A stretch of 64,000 nt of DNA from Candidatus Bathyarchaeia archaeon (GTDB lineage Archaea; Thermoproteota; Bathyarchaeia; 40CM-2-53-6): NCBI GenBank assembly GCA_035935655.1, contig DASYWW010000039.1:62001-126000 (forward strand), in the 5' to 3' direction. The notes beneath the pieces are model-generated. The model did no database searches and was not told the origin of the DNA. It saw only the letters and a program-made list of their open reading frames with translations. Made by a program: the position numbers and the translations under genes. Shown here in pieces: positions 42,528 to 51,067 of the stretch (position 1 is the first letter of the stretch; each line of letters opens with the position of its first letter).

Positions 42528-43262
42528 CTATGCTTTGGGCATTCGGTTGCTCGCGAGAATCCTGTCTGCCAACTTGTCAGAATATGTTGCCGTCAATCGA
42601 AATCCTGGCTTTTGAGCCAGGAGAAAGCTGCAGATGTGGCCATTTTTCAAGACCGGGACTGTCGGGCTGTGCAACCACAATTGTACAGATGGATGGGCGA
42701 ACACGATAATTGGATTAACGTCCGCTGTGAACCCAGACGAGTGAAGCAGATTAGCGAGGACTCTCGCGTTATTTCGAGCTTGAACACTTACACTAGAAAC
42801 GTCATACTTCTGGCGTCTTCCTTGGAAGAACCATCTATCACCATAGCACACGTACTTACCCGAATAGTTCTTGGTCTCGATGACAAAGACCCCTGTGGGT
42901 CCGATCACGATGTGGTCGATGTTTCCCGAGCCTCCTGGAAGCATTACATCGTTTAGCAGAACGAACTCGTCGCTCAGGTGGGAGAGCTCCCAAGTTACTA
43001 CCTCTTCGCCTTGGATGCCTTTCCTCGTGGGCGCACATTCCTGCCATGAGCTCAACGCTATCAACATGAGAACCAGTCCTGGCGTGAAAAACACAAATCC
43101 CGCAATGAATCCGGTTCCGGGATCCAAGAATTCGGTTAGTAATCCGGCTGGAACTGCCAAGCATATGAAACCAATCCCGTAAAGCCCGTATCGTCTGAGT
43201 CGTCTATTGCTTTCCTCGACTTTTCCCTTTGCGTAGTGTGATACTGGTTTGACTATCTTCAA
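42528..43262 (-). CDS. NERD-domain nuclease-related membrane protein
   Basis: A protein of 244 residues. Two N-terminal membrane helices (about 24-46 and 50-72), then a NERD domain: GIQGEEVVTWELSHL (Glu), GSGNIDHIVIGPTGVFVIE (Asp), and ETKNYSG (Glu-x-Lys). The C-terminus has AHPSVQLWL. NERD domains occur in DNA-processing and defence-linked proteins. A membrane-anchored nuclease is inferred. Confidence 0.85.
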   Translation of the reverse strand: MKIVKPVSHYAKGKVEESNRRLRRYGLYGIGFICLAVPAGLLTEFLDPGTGFIAGFVFFTPGLVLMLIALSSWQECAPTRKGIQGEEVVTWELSHLSDEFVLLNDVMLPGGSGNIDHIVIGPTGVFVIETKNYSGKYVCYGDRWFFQGRRQKYDVSSVSVQARNNARVLANLLHSSGFTADVNPIIVFAHPSVQLWLHSPTVPVLKNGHICSFLLAQKPGFRLTATYSDKLADRILASNRMPKA

Positions 43263-43338
43263 ACAAATGAAAAGCTGTGGAGCACAGACAATTAAGTCGC
43301 TAGGGAACAGCGCGGCCGGTTATCTGCCTCGCGTGGTT

Positions 43339-44781
43339 TCAACCAGCATCTCTTTTCGCCTTGGTGACTTTGGTCTGCTTGACGCGTAAGCATTCCGCGA
43401 GGGATCTTTTATGTGTAGTGCAGGCGATCAGGTCAAAGCGGTTGTCCAGGAAAGCCGCTTCGGCCCAGTTTGTCACCAAGCATTCATGACTATCGCCGTC
43501 GGTTGTACTTACCTGGAACTTTTGCCTGTCACTTGTGACCATGATTTTTTGAGGAAGAGGTGCTCCGAGTACTCGGCGTTCATTCCTGCGTTCATATGGG
43601 ACTATTCGGTATATTCCCTGAGAAACATTAGAGGTATCCCAAGTCCAGGTGTAGCTGTCCCAATTTCCGAGCCATAGGTGGCTTTTATCAGGCTTCTTTT
43701 CATAAATCCAAGAGGATAGTTTTCTGTCTGGGTCGGCGGGCAAAGTGAATGGACCGCCGACGAGAATCCCGTCTAAGGTTTGAACTTCAAACATGTTGGA
43801 GCTTGGGAGGAACTTGCTTTCATCGCCCAAATTGGTGACCATGACATTTATCGGTTCTCCCACTTTGCATTGGACCCGGTCGACTGTCCAATCCCCCTTG
43901 CCCCAAGTAGGGCTCAGACGTTGAGCCATGACAATGAATGCTAAGGACGCAAGGAGCAAGAACGATACCAGGGTCGACAGAATCACCAAGGCTACTTCAG
44001 ACAAATGGAAGAACAAGTAGAGCATCGCTAACTTCACACCAAGAATTGCAAACCCGAAGACGTAAAGAGAGGTCACAAGATTCTCATCGATAACCCTCTG
44101 ACTAAAATCCACAAGCCATCTCCCAAGTCTCAGGATCTTGGCTCGGCGCGATTCACTTGTCCTGAACGTCGACAATGCCCAAGCCCATCGTGACAAGACC
44201 CGCACTCTGATAGATGATGTTCTAGTTCTGGCAGATCTCGATTTTGCCAGCATTATCGATTGCGAGATTGGGATAATTGAAAAAGCGACCAACAAGCCTA
44301 ATGTGATGTATCCGTTGAGTGAGAGGGAGAGTGTTTGAGACACAACAGCAAGTCCCAAGCCAAAAACAGCGACTAGAAAGAAGAAATAGACGAGATCAGT
44401 ATGCGACAGCTCGAACGATCTTTTGTATCGCTCGGAGATCTTCTCCGTCAACTCGAAGTTCATGACTCTTTCAAGTATCCTTGCCCTCCCTGCAACGGCG
44501 TCTTGGAATAGGCGATAGCTTCTCTCCACGTATCGCAGAGCTACTATTAGCAGCATCATCGACCCTATTGCGGCTAGCTTGACTTGATCGGTGAGCGCGT
44601 CTTTCCCGCCTATTGATGATGGCAGTAGAAATGAGTTAATAGCAAGTAGAGCCGTTACGACAGTGAATCCGTATTTTCTCAGGTCGCTAATTCGATCGTC
44701 AAAGTCCTTCAGGAGACTTCTTGCGGCCTTCCACTCTTCCAACCGATTAGTAGTAAGCGAGTCCGTCGACGTGAGGCTCAA
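43339..44781 (-). CDS. large multi-pass membrane protein of unknown function
   Basis: A protein of 480 residues, TTG start. Helices at about 35-55, 65-85, 130-150, 155-175, 240-265 and 270-290, with charged helices between them (RSYRLFQDAVAGRARILERV and ELTEKISERYKRSF). The C-terminal 170 residues are a soluble beta-rich domain with many Trp. The first two-helix unit resembles two-helix effector modules of bacterial conflict systems, but this is weak. It starts at a shared region with the divergent cassette at 44771. Confidence 0.7.
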   Translation of the reverse strand: MSLTSTDSLTTNRLEEWKAARSLLKDFDDRISDLRKYGFTVVTALLAINSFLLPSSIGGKDALTDQVKLAAIGSMMLLIVALRYVERSYRLFQDAVAGRARILERVMNFELTEKISERYKRSFELSHTDLVYFFFLVAVFGLGLAVVSQTLSLSLNGYITLGLLVAFSIIPISQSIMLAKSRSARTRTSSIRVRVLSRWAWALSTFRTSESRRAKILRLGRWLVDFSQRVIDENLVTSLYVFGFAILGVKLAMLYLFFHLSEVALVILSTLVSFLLLASLAFIVMAQRLSPTWGKGDWTVDRVQCKVGEPINVMVTNLGDESKFLPSSNMFEVQTLDGILVGGPFTLPADPDRKLSSWIYEKKPDKSHLWLGNWDSYTWTWDTSNVSQGIYRIVPYERRNERRVLGAPLPQKIMVTSDRQKFQVSTTDGDSHECLVTNWAEAAFLDNRFDLIACTTHKRSLAECLRVKQTKVTKAKRDAG

Positions 44782-45001
44782 TGATTATCTTCAACATTCC
44801 GTAGACATTGATTTCCTCAATTATGGCTTGCCTTTCTTAGAACCTCGGCAAGTCAAGGAGACATTGCATTATCCCACGGAGTTCTCATTTTCCAACCCAG
44901 TGCAATTAGGATCTGATCTTGGAATGGTCAACACAATGGTCAAGGACCCTCAGATAGGAAGATCAATAGGAAGCTGGATAGAGAAAAGAAAGCTAGAATG
45001 A
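44771..45001 (+). CDS. small protein, first gene of a coupled cassette
   Basis: A protein of 76 residues from GTG 44771 (a later ATG at 44934 is possible). It contains HYPTEFSFSNPVQLGSDLG and KDPQIGRSIGSWIEKRKLE. Its TGA overlaps the ATG of the next gene (ATGA at 44998), which supports translation. Its start overlaps the divergent TTG of the large membrane protein by 11 bases. Family unknown. Confidence 0.5.
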   Translation: MRLNDYLQHSVDIDFLNYGLPFLEPRQVKETLHYPTEFSFSNPVQLGSDLGMVNTMVKDPQIGRSIGSWIEKRKLE

Positions 45002-45177
45002 AACAAGATAGGAAAGCTCTACTTGACCCGTTAGATTCACTCGCTGATTCCCTAGCTCAGGTGCACACCCTGAAAGCCATAGAGCTCAAGAAGGAGCGGG
45101 ACAAGCTTAACGATACGGCAGACAGGGTTTCGAATTTTTCCCGTCGAAAAGTTGTCATTAGAAATGATACGAAATGA
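44998..45177 (+). CDS. small helical protein, second gene of a coupled cassette
   Basis: A protein of 59 residues, mostly helical and charged (LAQVHTLKAIELKKERDKLN). It overlaps both neighbours by ATGA (44998 and 45174). It is too short for most ORF calls. The coupling is the main evidence that it is real. Confidence 0.6.
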   Translation: MKQDRKALLDPLDSLADSLAQVHTLKAIELKKERDKLNDTADRVSNFSRRKVVIRNDTK

Positions 45178-45497
45178 CAATCGCAAAATTAGGCTCTCGT
45201 TGGTCCGATGACGAATTTGTATTGGCCCTAGCGCTTTACAAAACTCCAGGTGTCAGACTTGACAAGAGAGATCCTAAAGTGGTTGAACTGGGTCAAATTA
45301 CTGGTAGGACTTCTTCATCAATCGCGCGTCGGCTGGCAAATTATAGAGCAATTGACACAGAGAATCGCTCTGGACTTACCCATTATCCCCTAGGGGCAAA
45401 GAGAGCGTGGAAGCTGTTTGAAGGTCGGGATGAAATGCTTACGATCGAAGCGGCGAGATTGAAATGCAAACTCCTTGACCGAATTGCTGGAAGGTGA
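45174..45497 (+). CDS. SANT/Myb-like domain protein related to the N-terminus of HNH endonucleases
   Basis: A protein of 107 residues. WSDDEFVLALALYKTPGVRL, then VVELGQITGRTSSSIARRLAN and a later GLTHYPLGAKRAWKLFE follow the N-terminal domain of a family of HNH restriction-like endonucleases, but the HNH nuclease part is absent: the gene stops after the domain. It may be a truncation or a stand-alone DNA-binding protein. Third gene of the coupled cassette. Confidence 0.7.
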   Translation: MTIAKLGSRWSDDEFVLALALYKTPGVRLDKRDPKVVELGQITGRTSSSIARRLANYRAIDTENRSGLTHYPLGAKRAWKLFEGRDEMLTIEAARLKCKLLDRIAGR

Positions 45498-45681
45498 CAC
45501 CCTTAGTCAGTGTCTTTGATCGAAGGTAGGGTTTCGCGGGAGTAGGAATCTCATGATTCATGTGTAATCGATTCAACATCGGCAGAGCAGAAGAGTTTGA
45601 AGAACTGAAACCCAAACCGATGTTGTTCAGAACATTGTTCCACGGGAGCAGGGGCTAGAGGTTTTCGTAGAGTCGACCCTT
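45498..45681. other. intergenic region with a long inverted repeat
   Basis: Nine-base arms CAACATCGG (45574-45582) and CCGATGTTG (45617-45625) enclose 34 bases that also contain GTTT...AAAC. It may form a terminator-like hairpin between convergent genes. No gene is seen. Confidence 0.45.
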
Positions 45682-46143
45682 TTACACGAGTACGGGAACT
45701 AGAAGTCCTAGAAAGACGCCGTAGACAATGTGTGCTAGCAAGCTGCTCGTCAAGCCTTTTGTTGTCATTCGGAAGCATCCTGCGGACTCGAACAATCCTC
45801 TAGTCAGATAGGGAGATACAATCCAGAGGACGATACTGTACACAACACCACAGACAACAGTCGGCAGAAGCAGAACTGCTGCTTGGGACAAGATAAGGAG
45901 AACAAGAAAGAGTATTCCTAGGATTGTTGCGTGGAACAGGTGCATTGCGACAGCCATCAATGCTCCCGGTCTTCTCTGGGTGAATTTTCTGATCAATACG
46001 GATACCATGACACTGTTCACCTGCCACTCCGCCACACCCTCCAATCCCCACTTTTTCCAGAAGGCAAATTCGAAAAGAGTCATCAGGACACCTGCAGCCA
46101 GGCCTGCGAGGCCTGCTCCTACGAGTCCGAGTGAAGGCGACAT
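45682..46143 (-). CDS. integral membrane protein of unknown function
   Basis: A protein of 153 residues from ATG 46143, supported by a TATA box at 46169-46178 about 28 bases upstream (leaderless). Four spans at about 8-28, 60-90, 93-110 and 135-152. It has LLILSQAAVLLLPTVVCGVV and SSLLAHIVYGVFLGLLVP. No family recognised. Confidence 0.7.
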   Translation of the reverse strand: MSPSLGLVGAGLAGLAAGVLMTLFEFAFWKKWGLEGVAEWQVNSVMVSVLIRKFTQRRPGALMAVAMHLFHATILGILFLVLLILSQAAVLLLPTVVCGVVYSIVLWIVSPYLTRGLFESAGCFRMTTKGLTSSLLAHIVYGVFLGLLVPVLV

Positions 46144-46168
46144 TCGACCGACACTTGAAACCGGCCAT

Positions 46169-46178
46169 ACTTTTATCC
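46169..46178. promoter_or_regulatory. probable bidirectional TATA element
   Basis: ACTTTTATCC on the plus strand and GGATAAAAGT on the minus strand. It lies about 28 bases from the minus-strand ATG 46143 and about 40 bases from the possible ACG start of the plus-strand repeat protein at 46213. Confidence 0.45.
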
Positions 46179-46212
46179 GCCTTCCAGCCCACAGTCTAAG
46201 CAGGCTTCTCAC

Positions 46213-48120
46213 ACGTTTCAAGAATATCCCAAGCCACGGTCATCGTTTTTTCGAGCGACCACCTTGGTGATCATCGCTCTTGCACTATCAGCGACAATAC
46301 AGGATTCTCGTGCAATACCGGCTTCCCCCGCTTCCCAGGGTCCAACGACTAGCGCTTGGGTCAAGACCTACGGCTGGGTCGGTAACAGCGAAGCGCACTC
46401 GGCCGACAAGACCTCTGACGGGGGTTACATTGTTGCCGGTTCTACCAACGAGACCACATGGGCCATCCAAGGGTCACCCCCTTCGATTGGTTCTGATTCT
46501 GACGGGTGGATTCTCAAGCTAGACTCTTCAGGCAGCGTCCAGTGGCAACGATCCTACAGAACGACTGGTATCGATGCGTTGTTCAAGGTCAAACAGATCA
46601 GCGATGGCGGTTACATCGCCGTTGGCCTAACTCGTCTGCCAAACTGGGGAGATGTGAACGCGTGGGTGTTGAGGGTCGATTCTCAAGGAAACGTTCTCTG
46701 GGACAACTCGTATGGAGGCAGCCAGACAGAGCAAGCGAACGACGTTGTCCAGACGAGTGACGGAGGGTTCCTAGTCGTTGGCTTCACCTATTCGTTTGGA
46801 GGATTCCCAGCGTGGGCTTTGCGTCTCAACCAGGCGGGAGGAATAGTCTGGCAGAAAGGATACAACACGACAATCGGCGAAGCCGACGTTAGTTCGGTCG
46901 TAGCCACTTCCGACGGTGGATTCGTTATCGCTGGATCATATCGTTTTGATCACAACTCTGGTACGAGTTTCGTCGAGGCTTGGTTGGCCAAGATAGACGA
47001 GAACGGAAACCTCGTCTGGCAAAGGAGCTACGCGGGTGAGGGAAAAGGAGACCAGGCCTACTCCGTCAGCCAGACCTCTGACGGCGGCCTCGTGCTCGCC
47101 GGCTTTACAACCTCCTACGGGGACTCGTATGCAGCGATCTGGGTCCTGAGACTTGATGCGCAGGGCGGCATCATATGGCAGAAGGCGTACGGTGGTGGAG
47201 GCTTGAACTTTTTCGATCAGGCTTACTCTGTGGCCCAGCTTTCCGATGGCAGCTTCATCGTTGGCGGATCCTCGTCTAAAGCGGTGGTCCTAAAACTGGA
47301 CTCGCAAGGAAACGTCGTTTGGAGTAGAGGATATGCCGCGGCTCAGTTCTGGCAGACCCTCCCGTCACCTGACGGCGGTGTTCTTCTCGAAGGGGGCGGT
47401 CTGGTCGAGTTTGGCAGTGGCAATGGCGGAATGGCGCTTGTTGTCAAGCTTGACCCCGACAACTTGATCGGACCGGGCTGCGACCTTGAGGGCCCGTTCA
47501 ACGCCACAACGGTCGACAGCACCGCGGTCCCCGCCGCGACTCTACTTTCGAGCTTCAACACGCTAGCCCTGTTTTACCCTGTTAACGCTATCGTGAAGGA
47601 CACCGCAACCACCATCTCCACGCTATGCAGCCAATTCGAGATGACGGCCACCCTAAGCGCGGATGCGCTAACACTGCACGCCCTCGACAAGGTGGCCATT
47701 CACGTCCACGCATCCAGCGACAACACTCCCCTCACCGGCGCAAACGTCACCCTGGACCGAAACGTTCCTGGGAACTTCTCCAAGACCACAGGTCTGACGG
47801 ACAGCACTGGTAATCTGACGGTCTTTTACGGAGCCCCAAACGTCTCCACAGCTACCACCATAACGATCAACGTGACAATTTCCAAACAAGGTTACTGGAC
47901 AAGCCAGAAGCTGATTCAACTAACAATGAACCCGCTTCAAAGAGTGTCACCAAACACGGCCTCGTCTATTCCGTGGCGCTATCTGATCGTAGGAAGCATA
48001 GTCCTCGGCTCAGTCCTAGGTCTGACAGCGATCTTCCTGGCCCGTGGTCGAAGGGCCAAAACCACCGAAACCCCTCCGAGCAGCCCATCTTTTATCGATG
48101 CAGATCCGCTCTTATCTTGA
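46213..48120 (+). CDS. large exported repeat protein with C-terminal anchor
   Basis: A protein of 635 residues if ACG 46213 is used, or 618 from TTG 46264. Only the longer form has a complete signal peptide: basic KPRSSFFR before the hydrophobic TTLVIIALALSA. Seven repeats of about 50 residues follow, each with a DGG(Y/F)-(I/L)-x-x-G strand (SDGGYIVAGST, SDGGFLVVGFT, SDGGLVLAGFT) and a W-x-L/R-x-(L/V)-D strand, a probable beta-propeller. Then an Ig-like domain (about 480-580) and a membrane helix near the end. A cell-surface role is inferred. Confidence 0.85.
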   Translation, partial: TFQEYPKPRSSFFRATTLVIIALALSATIQDSRAIPASPASQGPTTSAWVKTYGWVGNSEAHSADKTSDGGYIVAGSTNETTWAIQGSPPSIGSDSDGWILKLDSSGSVQWQRSYRTTGIDALFKVKQISDGGYIAVGLTRLPNWGDVNAWVLRVDSQGNVLWDNSYGGSQTEQANDVVQTSDGGFLVVGFTYSFGGFPAWALRLNQAGGIVWQKGYNTTIGEADVSSVVATSDGGFVIAGSYRFDHNSGTSFVEAWLAKIDENGNLVWQRSYAGEGKGDQAYSVSQTSDGGLVLAGFTTSYGDSYAAIWVLRLDAQGGIIWQKAYGGGGLNFFDQAYSVAQLSDGSFIVGGSSSKAVVLKLDSQGNVVWSRGYAAAQFWQTLPSPDGGVLLEGGGLVEFGSGNGGMALVVKLDPDNLIGPGCDLEGPFNATTVDSTAVPAATLLSSFNTLALFYPVNAIVKDTATTISTLCSQFEMTATLSADALTLHALDKVAIHVHASSDNTPLTGANVTLDRNVPGNFSKTTGLTDSTGNLTVFYGAPNVSTATTITINVTISKQGYWTSQKLIQLTMNPLQRVSPNTASSIPWRYLIVGSIVLGSVLGLTAIFLARGRRAKTTETPPSSPSFIDADPLLS

Positions 48121-48138
48121 GGTCACAGGGAGGTATTC

Positions 48139-48965
48139 TTGGAGACGGGTTTTGTCGAGGTGGACGGTGGCAAGCTGTACTATGAGACAGACGGCCAGGG
48201 ACCCGCTCTCGTCCTGATACATGCAGGATTCCTGGACTGTAGAATGTGGGACAGCCGGTTCCAGCTCTACTCGAAAAACTACACGACCATACGATACGAC
48301 GTCCGCGGCTACGGTAAATCCGATATCGCAAAATCGAAATATTCTGATCATCAAGATCTCCGAGCACTGCTAACACACCAGAATATCGCTCGCGCTACAA
48401 TCCTAGGCGTTTCCAACGGCGGCAGAATCGCGCTAGATTTCGCCGTAGAATATCCCGGTATGGTCCAATCTCTCATCCTAGTCTCTCCGGGCGCGAGCGG
48501 CTACAGGGTCTCCGGCCCAGAGGAAGAAAGGCTCTGGAACGAGTTCGAGGAACAGATGAAGCCGCAGGAGGTCGCGGACCGCGAGGGCCGAGCAGCAGAC
48601 GCTGTCGAGATGGATGTCAACGCCTGGCCGCAGCACAAGACCCTGCCTCCCGTCAAAGCATTCGCGAGATCGCCATGAATAACTTTCACGTCTACGCCGA
48701 GAAGCCCTGGCAGTTCATGGAGAGACCGAACCCGCCGGCCTTTCAGAGATTATCGGAGATTCACGTTCCGACCCTCTTCATAGTCGGCGACAAAGACATG
48801 CCCGCCCAGATCCTCGAAGTGGACAACATCCACAGGCACATGCCCGGCTCTAGAAAGAACGTGATCAAAGGCGCGGATCATATTCCCAACATGTCAAAAC
48901 GCGAAGAGTTCGACAGCATAGTGCTCGACTTCCTGAAACAACCCTCTATCCAGATACAGGCCTGA
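48139..48965 (+). pseudogene. alpha/beta hydrolase split by a frameshift
   Basis: The first frame (48139-48678) starts at TTG after GGGAGGT and includes the nucleophile elbow GVSNGGR near residue 94; the second frame (48675-48965) supplies Asp in VGDKDMP and His in GADHIPN. The join near 48640-48655 (CCTGCCTCCCGTC) is one base out. Together they give a normal hydrolase of about 275 residues. Without correction the first product lacks Asp and His. Either a real mutation or a sequence error; the two frames also overlap as ATGA, which could allow two chains. Confidence 0.8.
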
Positions 48966-49106
48966 CCGCAACAATGACAAGCAGGTCGCAACCGGGGAAA
49001 CATTCCACGTCGCGAGTGTTTATGTTAGCTTGCACCTGGGCGTACGAAATAGGATTATGGAACAGGTAGGAATAGCTTAATAATAGGAATATGCCCCTAA
49101 TCAAGT

Positions 49107-49328
49107 ATGACTCAAGAGGTTGTTGTGACGAGGCGGGGCCAGACAACCATACCTCAGGAGATCCGGAAGAAGCTCGATATCCGAGAAGGAACAAGACTGC
49201 TCGTTGATGCTGAGGGAGGAAAGGTTGTCTTCCGGAAGGTCCCGTCGATCTTCGATCTCGCCGGAAAGAGCAAGATGACCAGGGAAGAAGCCTTCAGACG
49301 TCTCGACAAGATGCGAGAAGAGAGCTAG
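49107..49328 (+). CDS. AbrB-type (SpoVT/AbrB) antitoxin
   Basis: A protein of 73 residues: VVVTRRGQTTIPQEIRKKLD and GTRLLVDAEGGKVVFRKV form the swapped-hairpin DNA-binding fold; a helical tail (MTREEAFRRLDKMREES) would bind the toxin. A TATA-like TTAATAAT near 49077 lies about 28 bases before the ATG, so the mRNA is probably leaderless. Direct repeats TAGGAATA at 49067-49074 and 49084-49091 flank the TATA region and may be operators. Confidence 0.85.
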   Translation: MTQEVVVTRRGQTTIPQEIRKKLDIREGTRLLVDAEGGKVVFRKVPSIFDLAGKSKMTREEAFRRLDKMREES

Positions 49329-49329
49329 A

Positions 49330-49698
49330 GTGCTCTTCGACACCCGCTATTTCTGGGCCGTCTTCACAACAAAAAACCCTGAACAGCTAAGCAAGCTGAG
49401 AAACATCTTCGACGAATCCAAGAACGCGTTCGCGTCCACGATAAGCCTCTACGAGATCTACAAGCTCACCATCAGCCAAGAAGACAGAACGGTCGCAGAC
49501 CTCCGAGTAGACTCTGTCAAGAAAGAATTCACCATCATAGACGTCGATCCGGAAATCGCGGAAGAGGGAGCAAGGATAAGCCACCGCGTCAAGGTTCCCA
49601 TGGCCGACGCGCTAATAATGGCAACCGCCAGAAAGCTGCGAGTTCCCTGCGCCACCGACGATCCCCACTTCACTGAAGTAAAGCGTATCTGGATCTAG
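49330..49698 (+). CDS. vapC: VapC-like PIN-domain toxin
   Basis: A protein of 122 residues, GTG start one base after the antitoxin stop. PIN residues: Asp in LFDTRYFWAVF, Glu in SLYEIYKLT near residue 42, Asp in VPMADALIMATARKL near residue 94, and Asp in CATDDPHFTEV near residue 111. Second toxin-antitoxin pair of the window. Confidence 0.87.
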   Translation: MLFDTRYFWAVFTTKNPEQLSKLRNIFDESKNAFASTISLYEIYKLTISQEDRTVADLRVDSVKKEFTIIDVDPEIAEEGARISHRVKVPMADALIMATARKLRVPCATDDPHFTEVKRIWI

Positions 49699-49785
49699 CC
49701 CAACCATGCCAGGGTTCTCTCTTGCTCAGGGTCGAACATCGACAAAAATGTCTACAAGTAAGACCGGAAAACCCTCATACGCACC

Positions 49786-50352
49786 ATGAACATAATCGGA
49801 GTCTCCCGTTCACCGACGCCCTACAAGGTCAGGACGCCAAAGGAACAGTATGTACGCTGCGGCGCGGACATTTTGCTCAACGCCGTCGGACACGATCTTG
49901 AGGGAGAGGCAACGTGCGTTATCTGCGGACGGCCAACCCGGCTGACGATCGTCGAAGGAAAAATCAGTAAACTTCAACCTGCCAGCGCAGTTCTCCACGT
50001 CGTAGAGATCCGGTCACTCGGACAGAATGCCCAGGTCGTATGCGAGGGCAGTCCTCTCTTCGACAAGAAAGGGTGCCTTCAAACTTGGTTGAAGACCTAC
50101 AAGGGACTACCCGGACGAGTCTACAGTCTTCAAGAGTACATGGCTCGAGCCTCAGAACTAATATCTGAGCGTGTAGGACCCGCCCGGTCGGAACCAGAGA
50201 ATTACCCCATCTCCAAGAGTGTTCAGGTCATGCGATGCGCTGATTGCGATTGTTCGCCGGCAGAATGCTCGAATTCAAGGTCTGCCATAGAATGCCCGAG
50301 CTGCCGGTTAGAATCCTGCTGCTGTTGGGTCGCTCCCACCTCGCCCTCCTAA
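49786..50352 (+). CDS. MerB-like (alkylmercury lyase-like) protein with extra Cys-rich tail
   Basis: A protein of 188 residues. CGADILLNAVGHDLEGEATC then CVICGRPTRLTIV and a later FDKKGCLQTWLKTYKGLPGR followed by VYSLQEYMARASELI follow the layout of alkylmercury lyase-like domains, though the diagnostic two Cys plus Asp of true MerB cannot be confirmed. The C-terminal 40 residues have CADCDCSPAEC and CPSCRLESCCCW, an unusual Cys cluster that may bind metal. No mercury genes are nearby. Confidence 0.5.
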   Translation: MNIIGVSRSPTPYKVRTPKEQYVRCGADILLNAVGHDLEGEATCVICGRPTRLTIVEGKISKLQPASAVLHVVEIRSLGQNAQVVCEGSPLFDKKGCLQTWLKTYKGLPGRVYSLQEYMARASELISERVGPARSEPENYPISKSVQVMRCADCDCSPAECSNSRSAIECPSCRLESCCCWVAPTSPS

Positions 50353-50479
50353 AGCCAAAGAAGAAATCTTCCCTTTCATGTCAGAACGGCGAAAGCTCAA
50401 TACCCGTCCAACTTTCAGAAGATATCAAGAAAGATTTATGGAAGTTTGTGGTCCTGACTTTCTTGACTTTGGATCACCC

Positions 50480-50818
50480 CTAACGCGAGGAAGCCGACTC
50501 GTTCCCGTCTCGGTGCCATAGCGACGGCAGGCTTGTGAGTTTTTCCCACCCTCGTCCCGGGTCTCCGATATCTTCGACGGCGATATTGTCGAAATAATCG
50601 TCTAGGACAGCAGCCCTCTCCTGCGCGAGAGGTGGAACACAATAGTCCTCCTCCTCCCATAGAGCCAACCCATCCTCCCTGAGCCTCGCGTTGACAAGCC
50701 CGTTTTCAAGCGATCGTCCGAACGGACGCATCCTCGAAATCTCCCGGGAGTCAAGCCTCCCCCTCAACTCGAGAAGCCTTTCGACCCGAGGCTTGGCTGT
50801 CACCAACCAGAAGACCAT
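50480..50818 (-). CDS. hypothetical protein
   Basis: A protein of 112 residues from ATG 50818 (an upstream start at 50878 is possible). WLVTAKPRVERLLELRGRLD, a middle segment RPFGRSLENGLVNARLRE and an acidic part EEEDYCVPPLAQERA. It has mixed charge and no membrane segment. Family unknown. Confidence 0.55.
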   Translation of the reverse strand: MVFWLVTAKPRVERLLELRGRLDSREISRMRPFGRSLENGLVNARLREDGLALWEEEDYCVPPLAQERAAVLDDYFDNIAVEDIGDPGRGWEKLTSLPSLWHRDGNESASSR

Positions 50819-50916
50819 ATGCTCGCAGACCTCAAGTGTCAATACTAGAGATCGAGAATAAAGGGATATTCGCTTCAAAATTGCACAAAGCCCGACAGGT
50901 TCTAGCGTGATTCTGC

Positions 50917-50951
50917 TCGGCCACTGTTTCTAATCAGCTGTGGCCGATTAG
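50917..50951. repeat. overlapping inverted repeats between divergent genes
   Basis: Arms TCGGCCAC (50917-50924) and GTGGCCGA (50940-50947), and a second set CTAATC (50930-50935) and GATTAG (50946-50951). The 3' arms overlap, so the two hairpins cannot both form fully. The region lies between the minus-strand gene ending at 50480 and the coiled-coil gene at 51068. Confidence 0.45.
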
Positions 50952-51067
50952 TAAACGACGTCGGGTCCTTTACGAAACCCCAGACTCCATAAGCGAAAAA
51001 CGGCCCATTTTCAATTGTCTCTCCGATTCAAAGGGTTAAATGGCTTAACTTCGATTGGATTGACAGA

